A DNA stretch of 64,000 bases from Actinomadura luzonensis (lineage in GTDB: Bacteria > Actinomycetota > Actinomycetes > Streptosporangiales > Streptosporangiaceae): contig NZ_JAKRKC020000001.1 in assembly GCF_022664455.2 (NCBI RefSeq), forward strand, positions 5,027,001 through 5,091,000, given 5' to 3'. A program made the translations under genes and the position numbers. Below, one piece after another: positions 8,745-15,346 of the stretch. The notes under the pieces were generated by a model, which saw nothing but the letters and a program-made list of their open reading frames with translations, was not told where the DNA came from and did not search any database. The stretch's first letter is position 1, and every line of letters starts with the position of its first letter.

Positions 8745-9116
8745 TCAGCGCCGCCAGGATTGGACGAGCAGCCACACGCTCAGCCCGAACAGCGTCATCC
8801 CGAGCGGCACGTGCCCGGCCACCGCCCCCGACCCGCCGAGCATCGACTGCGCGAACCCGAGCAGCAGCACCGCCAGCGCCACCAGGGCGGGCCAGCCCGC
8901 GCGCCGCCCCGGCCGCCACAGCAGCACGGCGGCGACGAGCTGCGCCAGCCCGAGCACGTGCACGACGAGCGCGCCCGTCCCGTGCAGGCCCGCTCCCGCC
9001 CCGCTCATGAGCTGGCCGGCCGTCACCCCTTGGGTCAGCACGGCCAGCGTGTTCAGCACGGTCACGGCCCGGAACGCGGTCACGTACCCGCTTCCCCGGG
9101 CCACCTGCGTGGTCAC
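8745..9116 (-). CDS. Small four-helix membrane protein, unknown function
   Basis: About 123 aa with four predicted membrane helices (approximately residues 13-33, 42-60, 70-86 and 96-114) and an Arg-rich C-terminus. I recognise no family. The frame can start at GTG 9140, but an AAGGAG Shine-Dalgarno lies inside that longer frame, 9 nt before the GTG at 9116. The protein therefore probably begins VTTQVARGSG. It is convergent with nfi. Confidence 0.6.
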   Translation of the reverse strand: MTTQVARGSGYVTAFRAVTVLNTLAVLTQGVTAGQLMSGAGAGLHGTGALVVHVLGLAQLVAAVLLWRPGRRAGWPALVALAVLLLGFAQSMLGGSGAVAGHVPLGMTLFGLSVWLLVQSWRR

Positions 9117-9251
9117 CACGGCACTCTCCTTCGGCCTCACCTGGACGTCCCCCGTGAACGGGGAGCACCAGGATCGTGCCGGGGAGCGCCGCCGGGCATC
9201 CGCCGCCCGTCGTGGTCGCCGCTACACCTCTGGGCGTACGCGGGGGCCGGG

Positions 9252-10049
9252 TCAGGCGCCGGGGCGCGTACCCGGGTGGACGCCGGAGTGTGTGCCGGAG
9301 TGGACGCCGGGGTCGGCGCCGGGGTGGGCGCCGGAGTGTGTGCCGGGGTGGGCGCCGGAGTGGGCGAGGGGCGGCAGCACGGCCTGGGCGTCCGCGCCGC
9401 CGAACCACAGCCCGATCATGAACGCGGCCGTCGCCTCCAGCTGCGTCACCCGGGCCAGCCCGCCGCCGTCCAGCGGCGTGCAGCCGAGGTCCGCCGTCAG
9501 CGTGCGCGCCGCCGCGAGCGCCGCCGGATCGTCCCCGCACAGCGGCACGGCCAGGGGCCGGCCGCCGAACACCGGCGGCGTCATCCGCCACACGTCCACG
9601 TGGCACAGGTTGAACGCCTTCACCACGTGGCCGCCGCTGAGCCGCCCGATGAGCGCGGCCGGCGAGCGGGCCGGGTCGTAGCGGGCCGGGTCGGCGGCGT
9701 TGGTCACGTCCACGAGCGGCTTGCCGCGCAGCGCGCCGCCGCACGCCGCCAGCACGTCCGCCAGGCCCGCCTCCCGCACCGCCACCACCACGACCTCGCC
9801 GAACCGGGCCGCCTCCGCCCAGCTCCCGGCCGCGACCTCGGTGGCGACCCCGGTGGCGACCCCGGTGGCGGCCCCGGCGGCGGCCCCGGTCGCGGCCCCG
9901 GTGGCGCCGGCCGCCTGGGTCATGGCCCGGGCGCGGGCGGCGCTCGCGGCCGCGTCCCTGCCGCTGATCATGATCTCGTGTCCCGCCCTGGCCCACTGCG
10001 TGCCCAGCGCGTCCGCCATCCCGCCGGCGCCCAGAATCCCGATGCGCAC
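9252..10049 (-). CDS. NADPH-dependent F420 reductase-like oxidoreductase with tandem-repeat insertions
   Basis: 265 aa. The N-terminus MRIGILGAGGMADAL is the Rossmann GxGxxG of the NADPH:F420 oxidoreductase / NAD-binding group. Typical later elements are VVVVAVREA, PLVDVTNA, VVKAFN and CGDD. Two stretches are unusual. Around residues 50-74 is a run of four-residue ATGA/ATGV units; after about residue 228 the tail is HSGAHPGT-type His/Gly/Pro repeats. Both come from 12-bp DNA repeats. GTG 10049 has a strong GAGGAGG seven nt upstream. It is divergent from an HxlR regulator that probably controls it. The cofactor (F420 versus flavin/NAD) is not proven. Confidence 0.8.
   Translation of the reverse strand: MRIGILGAGGMADALGTQWARAGHEIMISGRDAAASAARARAMTQAAGATGAATGAAAGAATGVATGVATEVAAGSWAEAARFGEVVVVAVREAGLADVLAACGGALRGKPLVDVTNAADPARYDPARSPAALIGRLSGGHVVKAFNLCHVDVWRMTPPVFGGRPLAVPLCGDDPAALAAARTLTADLGCTPLDGGGLARVTQLEATAAFMIGLWFGGADAQAVLPPLAHSGAHPGTHSGAHPGADPGVHSGTHSGVHPGTRPGA
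9276..9371. repeat. 12-bp tandem repeat, about 8 copies
   Basis: Units of the form GTGGGCGCCGGA/G repeat eight times and encode, on the minus strand, the His-Ser/Pro-Gly tail of the F420-reductase-like protein. Copies differ by one to three bases but keep the 12-bp frame. Confidence 0.8.
9832..9903. repeat. 12-bp tandem repeat, 6 copies
   Basis: GCGACCCCGGTG-type units repeat six times inside the same coding sequence. They encode the four-residue ATG(A/V) run inserted in the nucleotide-binding domain. Confidence 0.8.
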
Positions 10050-10136
10050 GTACGTCCTCCTCGCTCGTATGAGAGATTCGACAGCACTGTAGGAAGCCCG
10101 ACACGCACCATTCGGTGCCCGACGGAAGGCCCCCGG

Positions 10137-10484
10137 TTGTTCCTCGCCGACTGCCAGGCCAGACTGGCGTTCGACCTGCTCGCCAACACCTGGAACGCCG
10201 TCGTGCTGTGGGCGCTGCGGCACGGCCCGCGCCGCCACGGCCGGCTGCGCGAGGAGATCGGCGGCATCAGCCCGAAGGTCCTCACCGAGACGCTGCGCCG
10301 GCTGGAGTTCAACGGCCTCGTGACGCGGCACGCCTACGCCGAGGCCCCGCCGCGCGTCGAGTACGAGCTGACCGGCCTCGGACGCTCCCTGCTCGGCCCG
10401 GTCGGCGCGGTCGGCGAGTGGGCCTTCGCGCACGCCGACGAGGTGATGGCGGCCCAGGACCGCTGGGAGGAACCGGCCTCCTGA
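10137..10484 (+). CDS. HxlR-family winged-helix transcriptional regulator
   Basis: 115 aa, the normal size of HxlR/MarR-like repressors. Winged-helix features: the segment LANTWNAVVLWAL replaces the usual GGKWTLLIL opener, then RRHGRLREEIGGISPKVLTETLRRLE (helix-turn-helix, about residues 36-61; first 20 residues RRHGRLREEIGGISPKVLTE) and a beta-wing ending VEYELTGLGRSL. The conserved N-terminal Cys of redox-sensing members is present (LFLADC). TTG 10137 is preceded by GGAAGG at 7 nt; no ATG or GTG fits. It is divergent from the F420-reductase-like gene with an 87-bp gap, a typical regulator-target pair. Confidence 0.8.
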   Translation: MFLADCQARLAFDLLANTWNAVVLWALRHGPRRHGRLREEIGGISPKVLTETLRRLEFNGLVTRHAYAEAPPRVEYELTGLGRSLLGPVGAVGEWAFAHADEVMAAQDRWEEPAS

Positions 10485-10574
10485 GAACCTTTACATGAAC
10501 TGACTGTTACGGATCAACTACTCTGGGTAGCTAGACGGCGATCGTTCGTTACCGTTCCGCACCCAGGAGGTTCC

Positions 10575-10784
10575 ATGTCCGCCAGCCCCCGCCGAGCCGT
10601 CGCGGCCGCGATCATCGCCGGTGGCCTCGCGCTGCTCACCGCGCCCGCCGCCCAGGCGGTGGTCGATCCCTTCACCGTGGGCTCCTGCCTCACGGCCGCC
10701 GCGACCGACATCACCACCGTGGTCGACCCGTCCGCGCCCGGCGTCCCCGCCGAGGTCCCGGCCGTCTCCTGCCTCCACCCCTGA
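10575..10784 (+). CDS. Small secreted protein, unknown
   Basis: 69 aa with a clear Sec signal: MSASPRRAV, a hydrophobic AAAIIAGGLALLTAP core and an AQA cleavage site. The mature peptide is about 41 residues with two Cys (GSCLTAAA and VSCLHP), which may form one disulfide. A canonical AGGAGG sits 6 nt before the ATG. It is the first of three small secreted proteins within 1.5 kb. I recognise no family. Confidence 0.65.
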   Translation: MSASPRRAVAAAIIAGGLALLTAPAAQAVVDPFTVGSCLTAAATDITTVVDPSAPGVPAEVPAVSCLHP

Positions 10785-10856
10785 CCGGCCCTCCCCTCCC
10801 CGCGAACACCCCCCACCCCAGCTCACACCCCCTCTCCCGCGACAGCCACCACCCCT

Positions 10857-11020
10857 CCTCCCAGGAGAACCCGCACCCCTCCTCCTCGCAACACCCGCAC
10901 CCCTCCTCCCGCGCAACACCCGCACCCCTCCTCCCGCGCAACACCCGCACCCCTCCTCCCGCGCAACGCCCACACCCCTCCTCCTCGCAACACCCGCACC
11001 CCTCCTCCCCCGCAACACCA
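10857..11020. repeat. 25-bp minisatellite, about 6 copies
   Basis: The unit CGCAACACCCGCACCCCTCC plus TCCCG recurs with starts at 10887, 10912, 10937, 10962, 10986 and 11011 (one spacing of 24). Partial copies flank it. It is strongly strand-biased (C/A-rich on the plus strand) and fills the gap between two secreted-peptide genes; 10785-11020 contains nothing else I can identify. Confidence 0.85.
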
Positions 11021-11035
11021 GAGCAAGGAGTTCTT

Positions 11036-11188
11036 TTGAAGGCCCGATCCCTGACCGTCATCGCCGCCTTCGCGCTGGCCGCCGCCGCCATCGCACCTCC
11101 CTCCCTTCTCGACCACCTGGACTCCAACTCCCCTCCCTTGGTCCAGGTCGAGACCTGGGTCCAGCACGTCAACGTCCTGACGTCGTAG
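11036..11188 (+). CDS. Short secreted peptide (TTG start), unknown
   Basis: A 50-aa ORF starting at TTG 11036, five nt after a strong AAGGAG (11025-11030). It begins LKARSLTVIAAFALAAAAIA, a compact signal peptide, followed by a roughly 30-residue polar mature part (PPSLLDHLDSNSPPLVQVET, then WVQHVNVLTS). It has no Cys. Its stop is 5 nt before the UPF0114 gene, implying co-transcription. It is real on the strength of its Shine-Dalgarno, signal-peptide pattern and operon spacing; function unknown. Confidence 0.55.
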   Translation: MKARSLTVIAAFALAAAAIAPPSLLDHLDSNSPPLVQVETWVQHVNVLTS

Positions 11189-11193
11189 TGGGG

Positions 11194-11811
11194 ATGGCTC
11201 AGCTCTCCGTGGCCCCCTCACCGGCCCCGCCACGGTCGGCGCTCACCCGCGTCGGATACGTGATGTTCCTCAGCCGCTGGATCCAGGTGCCGCTCTACCT
11301 CGGCCTGATCGTCGCGCAGATCGTGTACGTGTGGCGCTTCATGGTGGAGCTCGCCCACCTGGTGCACCTGGGCTTCGGCGGCTCGCCCCCGGAGACGGCG
11401 ATCATGCTCATCGTCCTCGGCCTCGTGGACGTGGTGATGATCTCCAACCTGCTGATCATGGTCATCGTGGGCGGCTACGAGACGTTCGTCTCCCGGCTGC
11501 GCATCGAGGGCCACCCCGACCAGCCCCAATGGCTCTCGCACGTCAACGCCAACGTGCTCAAGGTGAAGCTGGCGATGGCGATCATCGGCATCTCCGGCAT
11601 CCACCTCCTGCAGATCTTCATCAACGCCGGCAAGCCGGCCATCACCGACAGGGAGTTGTTGTGGAAGACGCTGATGCACCTGACCTTCGTGGTCTCCGCC
11701 GTGGCTCTCGCCCTGATCGACCGGATCATGACGTCCGGTCAGGTCCGGACCGAGAGCAACGACCAGGGCGGACGGCCGGCGGAGCGGCCGCAGGAGCGGA
11801 TGGCCGCCTGA
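11194..11811 (+). CDS. UPF0114 (YqhA/TIGR00645) family membrane protein
   Basis: 205 aa. After a short N-terminus come RVGYVMFLSRWIQVPLYLGL, a hallmark of the YqhA family, then three further hydrophobic helices (about residues 70-95, 125-145 and 160-178). The loop GGYETFVSRL is also characteristic. The family is widespread, inner-membrane and of unknown function. ATG 11194 lies 5 nt after the stop of the upstream secreted peptide, and the small secreted protein gene downstream starts 30 nt after its stop, so all are probably one transcript. Confidence 0.85.
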   Translation: MAQLSVAPSPAPPRSALTRVGYVMFLSRWIQVPLYLGLIVAQIVYVWRFMVELAHLVHLGFGGSPPETAIMLIVLGLVDVVMISNLLIMVIVGGYETFVSRLRIEGHPDQPQWLSHVNANVLKVKLAMAIIGISGIHLLQIFINAGKPAITDRELLWKTLMHLTFVVSAVALALIDRIMTSGQVRTESNDQGGRPAERPQERMAA

Positions 11812-11840
11812 GCCTGACGGCGGCGGGAGCGGCCGGCCGC

Positions 11841-12077
11841 GTGACGGCGGCGGTCGTGGCCGGCGCCGGAGCGCTGCTGATGCTCTCGGGGGTCCCGGCG
11901 CACGCCGGGACGGGCCGCTCCGGGCCGCCGCCGCTGATCGGCGACGTGACGGTGTTCAACGACGAGATCGTGGAGCCGGTGTCGGCGCCGGTCAGCACGT
12001 GCGGCGGAGTGTCGCTGCTCGCGCAGGCGCCCGCCGTCTGCAAGGACACCTCGCGGGTCTCCGACGACGACTCCTGA
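11841..12077 (+). CDS. Small secreted protein with two Cys, unknown
   Basis: 78 aa from GTG 11841 (GGGAG about 10 nt upstream). The signal peptide VTAAVVAGAGALLMLSGVP has an AHA cleavage site. The mature domain of about 55 residues carries Cys in STCGGVS and in AVCKDTS and ends in an acidic SDDDS tail. It follows the UPF0114 gene closely. Third member of the local small-secreted-protein cluster; it shows no clear similarity to the other two beyond a Val/Pro-rich mature part and two Cys. Confidence 0.55.
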   Translation: MTAAVVAGAGALLMLSGVPAHAGTGRSGPPPLIGDVTVFNDEIVEPVSAPVSTCGGVSLLAQAPAVCKDTSRVSDDDS

Positions 12078-12159
12078 CCCCTCGTCCGTTCCCTTCCCCA
12101 TGATCCCGGCCGGGCCCGCCCGCCCACACCCCAAGAGCGGGCCCGGCCTTCCCTCCCCC

Positions 12160-12954
12160 TCAGCCGTACAGCCGCTCCAGCACCGCCGCCACGCCGTCCT
12201 CGTCGTTCGACAGGGTGCGGCCCGGCACCGCTCGCAACACCTCCGGGTGCGCGTTGGCCATCGCGTAGGCCAGGCCCGCGTACGTCAGCACTGCCAGGTC
12301 GTTCGGCATGTCGCCGAAGGCCACCACCTCGCCCGCGCCGACGCCCCGCGCCCCGCAGAGCCGGTCCAGGGCGGCGGCCTTGTTGACGCCCGGCGCGCTG
12401 ATCTCCACCAGCCCGCCGTCGCCCGACTGAGTGATCTCGGCCAGGCCGGTCAGCGTGGCCAGCAGGGCGGCGATCATCTCGTCGGCGGTGTGCGCGGCCG
12501 AGTGCGCGAGCAGCTTGACGATCGGCTCGTCCCCGTCGAGGACCGACGCCACGTCCCGGTAGAACCCCACGTCCTCCGGCAGGCGCCGGGTGTAGGCGGC
12601 CTCGGCCAGCACGCCCCGCCCCGTCTCGACCGCCAGCCCGGCGGCGGGCAGGGCCTCGGCCAGGGCGAGCACGGCGTGCCGGACGGCGGCCCGGTCGAGC
12701 GGCCGGCTCTCGGTGATCTCGTCGGTGGCCAGGTCGTAGACGATGGCGCCGTTGCTGCAGATCGCGGTGCCCGTCACGCCCGCCTGCTCGGCGATGGGGC
12801 GCACGCCCCGCGGCGCCCGCGCGGTGACGAAGACGATCTCGGCTCCCGCCTCGCGGGCCAGGCGGAGCGCGTCCCTGGTGCGGGGCGAGACGGTGCGGTC
12901 GGACGTCAGCAGGGTGCCGTCCAGGTCGGTGGCGACGATACGGGGAGAGGTCAC
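12160..12954 (-). CDS. HAD-superfamily hydrolase, Cof/YidA type
   Basis: 264 aa. Motif I is DLDGTLL (the Asp nucleophile and acid), motif II lies in VTARAP, motif III Lys in VNKAAALDRLC, and motif IV FGDMPNDLAVL. A C2B cap occupies about residues 85-185. These phosphatases act on sugar phosphates, FMN precursors or other phosphorylated metabolites in the cytoplasm; the substrate is unknown. The GTG start overlaps a divergent leaderless promoter pair (17 bp to the neighbouring gene). Confidence 0.87.
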   Translation of the reverse strand: MTSPRIVATDLDGTLLTSDRTVSPRTRDALRLAREAGAEIVFVTARAPRGVRPIAEQAGVTGTAICSNGAIVYDLATDEITESRPLDRAAVRHAVLALAEALPAAGLAVETGRGVLAEAAYTRRLPEDVGFYRDVASVLDGDEPIVKLLAHSAAHTADEMIAALLATLTGLAEITQSGDGGLVEISAPGVNKAAALDRLCGARGVGAGEVVAFGDMPNDLAVLTYAGLAYAMANAHPEVLRAVPGRTLSNDEDGVAAVLERLYG

Positions 12955-12959
12955 GGGTG

Positions 12960-12966
12960 TAAGGTA
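12960..12966. promoter_or_regulatory. Overlapping divergent leaderless -10 boxes
   Basis: On the plus strand TAAGGT (12960-12965) ends 6 nt before GTG 12972. On the minus strand TACCTT (12966-12961) ends 6 nt before GTG 12954. The two -10 boxes share five base pairs, so the polymerases must compete. Confidence 0.5.
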
Positions 12967-12971
12967 CGCGA

Positions 12972-13361
12972 GTGCCCCAGGACCTGCCCAAGGACGACCG
13001 TCTGCCGTCCGTCTTCCGCTTCGCGACCGAGCTGGTCGCGTGGGTGGCGACGCCGTGGGCGCTGGCTCCGCACTCGGTCGTGCTGGCCGTGCTGTCGGTG
13101 GTGCTGCTGATCGGGCTGCCGACGGTGTTCGCCACGCCCGGCGACAAGCGGCAGGTGATCGTCGCCGTGCCCGGGGCCGTCACGGTCGCGCTGGTGGCGC
13201 TGCAGCTCGTGGCCGCCGTCGCGGCGGCGTGGGCGGCCTGGCACGCGGTGGCCGCCGCCGCGGTGACCGTGCTGGCCGTGGTCACCGTGGTGCTGGAGCT
13301 GCCGCGCTGGCGCCGCCTCACGACCGGCCGGCAGCGGCCGCCCGCGATGTCGGCCGAGTGA
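12972..13361 (+). CDS. YrdB-like (DUF2568-type) small membrane protein
   Basis: 129 aa with four hydrophobic helices. The opening FRFATELVAWVATPWAL and the following GLPTVFATPGDKR resemble YrdB/DUF2568 proteins (Phe-rich first helix, then an (I/L)GLP..FA.PGDK loop). Function unknown. GTG start at 12972 with a leaderless -10 box; it is divergent from the HAD phosphatase gene with only 17 bp between start codons. The family assignment is moderate. Confidence 0.65.
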   Translation: MPQDLPKDDRLPSVFRFATELVAWVATPWALAPHSVVLAVLSVVLLIGLPTVFATPGDKRQVIVAVPGAVTVALVALQLVAAVAAAWAAWHAVAAAAVTVLAVVTVVLELPRWRRLTTGRQRPPAMSAE

Positions 13362-13364
13362 CGG

Positions 13365-13841
13365 CTACATGCGCAGCTCCGACGGCATCCGCACGGAGGC
13401 GTTCATGAGCTCCACGCCGAGCAGCCGCCCCTTCTCGCCGTAGTCGAGCACGGCGTCCTCCGCCACCACCTGGCGCACCGCCTCGCCGGGGACGATCTCG
13501 TGCTTCATCGCGATGTAGGCGACGTCGTGCTCCTGGTCCCAGGTGACGTAGACCGTCTGCGCCCGCGGCCCCGACGGCGCGTCCTCCCAGCTCAGCAGCC
13601 CCTCCCGGGCCTCGTGCGAGCCGGTCACCGCGGCCCGCACCATCGCCGTCGCCAGCTCGACCGCGCCCAGCGAGTCGGGCCCCGTCACCTTCCTGTCGTG
13701 CTCCCACCCGTCGAGCCCGTCGATCCGGTAGGGGCACGACCACTCCCCCGTCGGCTCCTCGTACGGCATGCCGATCGTGACGACCACGTCACGGGGCGGT
13801 TCGCTGCGCAGCGCCAGCACCCGATGGGCGATCTCGTACAT
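13365..13841 (-). CDS. Conserved hypothetical protein with C-terminal DUF2283-like domain
   Basis: 158 aa. The C-terminal half (VYVTWDQEHDVAYIAMKH, then VLDYGEKGRLLGVELMNAS) has the DUF2283 pattern: a strand pair followed by D-x-(D/G)-xG-x-(L/I)-hGhEhL. The N-terminal half (MYEIAHRVLALRS to about residue 85) contains TIGMPYEEPTGEWSCPYRI and a GLDG turn; it looks like the DUF6968-type domain seen in actinobacteria, assigned with low certainty. No catalytic motif. ATG at 13841; convergent with the YrdB-like gene. Confidence 0.6.
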   Translation of the reverse strand: MYEIAHRVLALRSEPPRDVVVTIGMPYEEPTGEWSCPYRIDGLDGWEHDRKVTGPDSLGAVELATAMVRAAVTGSHEAREGLLSWEDAPSGPRAQTVYVTWDQEHDVAYIAMKHEIVPGEAVRQVVAEDAVLDYGEKGRLLGVELMNASVRMPSELRM

Positions 13842-13962
13842 GTCTGCTGCCTTACCCCTGCCGCCGCCGGCGGAAGACTCGCCAACGGGAACGGTCGGTC
13901 TCCTGTTCACCCGGGCGACCGGTCCCGTAGGGTCACCGCATACCGTACGAAGGGGTTCTGTA

Positions 13963-14787
13963 ATGAACGAGTCGTTCGGAGCGCGGCTGCGGGCCAGGCT
14001 TGACGTGTGCGGACCGCTGTGCGTGGGCATCGATCCGGCCCCGGCGCTGCTCGACGCCTGGGGGCTGGACGACTCCCCGTCCGGTCTCGAGCGTTTCGCC
14101 CGGACCGTCGTCGAGACGGTGGCGGAGCTGGCCGCGGTGGTCAAGCCGCAGTCGGCGTTCTTCGAGCGGTGGGGCAGCCGCGGCGTCGCCGTGCTGGAAC
14201 GCGCCATCGCCGACCTGCGCGAGGCGGGCACGCTGGTGCTGCTGGACGTCAAGCGGGGCGACATCGGCAGCACGATGGCCGCCTACGCCGAGGCGTACCT
14301 GGACCGGGGCAGCCCGCTGGCCGCCGACGCCGTGACGCTGAGCCCGTACCTGGGGTTCGGGTCGCTGGAGGGCGCGATCGCCTCGGCGGTCGCCAACGAC
14401 GCGGGCGTGTTCGTGCTGGCCCGCACGTCCAACCCGGAGGCGGCCGAGCTGCAGCGGCTCGTGGCCGGGCAGGTGCTCGCGGGCGCGGCGGCGGTGAACG
14501 CGGGGCACACCCCGTTCGGGCCGGTCGGGGTGGTCATGGGCGCCACGCTGCCCGAGGTGGAGCACCCGCTGACCGGGCTCAACGGGCCGATCCTGGCGCC
14601 GGGGCTGGGCGCGCAGGGCGCCACGCCCGCCGATGTGGCGCGGCTGTTCGCGCCGGTGCGGCACGCCGTGCTGCCGTCGGTGTCGCGGGCCGTGCTGGCC
14701 GACCCGAAGCGGCTGCGCAGCCGCGTCCTGCACTACCGCGACGAGTGCGTGGCCCACCTGACGCCCGAGGCGGCGGGCCGCAGGTGA
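13963..14787 (+). CDS. pyrF: Orotidine 5'-phosphate decarboxylase, type 2
   Basis: 274 aa. It catalyses the last step of de novo UMP synthesis. Type 2 features: VGIDPAP near residue 22, VVKPQSAFFE (about 61), the catalytic Asp/Lys array LLDVKRGDIGST (about 93-104), and the phosphate-binding APGLGAQGAT (about 211-220). AAGGGG lies 8 nt before the ATG. The gene stands apart from other pyr genes and from mihF (17 kb away), unlike the pyrF-mihF-gmk order common in actinobacteria. It overlaps the downstream SRPBCC gene by 4 nt (GTGA). Confidence 0.95.
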   Translation: MNESFGARLRARLDVCGPLCVGIDPAPALLDAWGLDDSPSGLERFARTVVETVAELAAVVKPQSAFFERWGSRGVAVLERAIADLREAGTLVLLDVKRGDIGSTMAAYAEAYLDRGSPLAADAVTLSPYLGFGSLEGAIASAVANDAGVFVLARTSNPEAAELQRLVAGQVLAGAAAVNAGHTPFGPVGVVMGATLPEVEHPLTGLNGPILAPGLGAQGATPADVARLFAPVRHAVLPSVSRAVLADPKRLRSRVLHYRDECVAHLTPEAAGRR

Positions 14788-15224
14788 GCTTCAGCACGCG
14801 GGTCGCCGTCGGCGCGCCCGCCGAGCTGGTGTGGCGGACGCTGACGGACGTGACGCGCTGGCCCGAGTTCACCCCGACGGTGACGAGCGTGCGGCTGCTC
14901 GACGACGAGCCGTTCGGGGTCGGCGCGCGGGCGCGCGTCGAGCAGCCGGGGATGCCGCCGCTCGACTGGCTGGTGACGGCCCTCACGCCGGGCCGGTCGT
15001 TCGTCTGGGAGACGGTGGCGGCGGGCGTGACGATCACCGGCGGGCACGTCGTGGAGACGGGCGCCGGGGGCGGGACCGAGGTGGTGCTGTCGATCACCCG
15101 CAGCGGGCTGCTGGCGCCGGTCCTCGCGCTGCTGACCGGCGCCCGCACCCGCCGCTACGTGCGCACCGAGGCGGTCTCCCTCAAACGCCGCTGTGAGGAG
15201 CAGCACCGGGGACGACCGGAGTGA
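14784..15224 (+). CDS. SRPBCC (START-like) family protein
   Basis: 146 aa. SRPBCC/polyketide-cyclase-like fold: an opening strand with VGAPAELVWRTLTDVTRWPEF, a mid-strand RVEQPGMPPLDWLVTALTPG, and a long C-terminal helix after GLLAPVLALLTG. Such proteins bind hydrophobic ligands in a helix-grip cavity. The start GTG overlaps the pyrF stop (GTGA), so it is co-translated with pyrF, though no functional link is obvious. Confidence 0.8.
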   Translation: MSFSTRVAVGAPAELVWRTLTDVTRWPEFTPTVTSVRLLDDEPFGVGARARVEQPGMPPLDWLVTALTPGRSFVWETVAAGVTITGGHVVETGAGGGTEVVLSITRSGLLAPVLALLTGARTRRYVRTEAVSLKRRCEEQHRGRPE

Positions 15225-15256
15225 GCCCCGCCGCCGCCGGACCGGAGCCCCCGGCC

Positions 15257-15346
15257 GTGGCCGGGCCGTCCGCCGTTGCCGGGCCGTCCGCCGTTGCCGG
15301 GCCGTCCGCCGTGGCCGGGCCGTCCGCCGTGGCCGGGCCGTTCATC
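15257..15346. repeat. 18-bp tandem repeat, 5 copies
   Basis: GTGGCCGGGCCGTCCGCC-type units (G/T variation at the third base) repeat five times in the convergent gap between the SRPBCC gene and leuA. The last copy includes the leuA stop codon (15342-15344). Confidence 0.85.

Noticed and set aside
10857-11020. CRISPR array
   Set aside because: The 25-bp units are contiguous with no unique spacers and no cas genes nearby; it is a tandem minisatellite.
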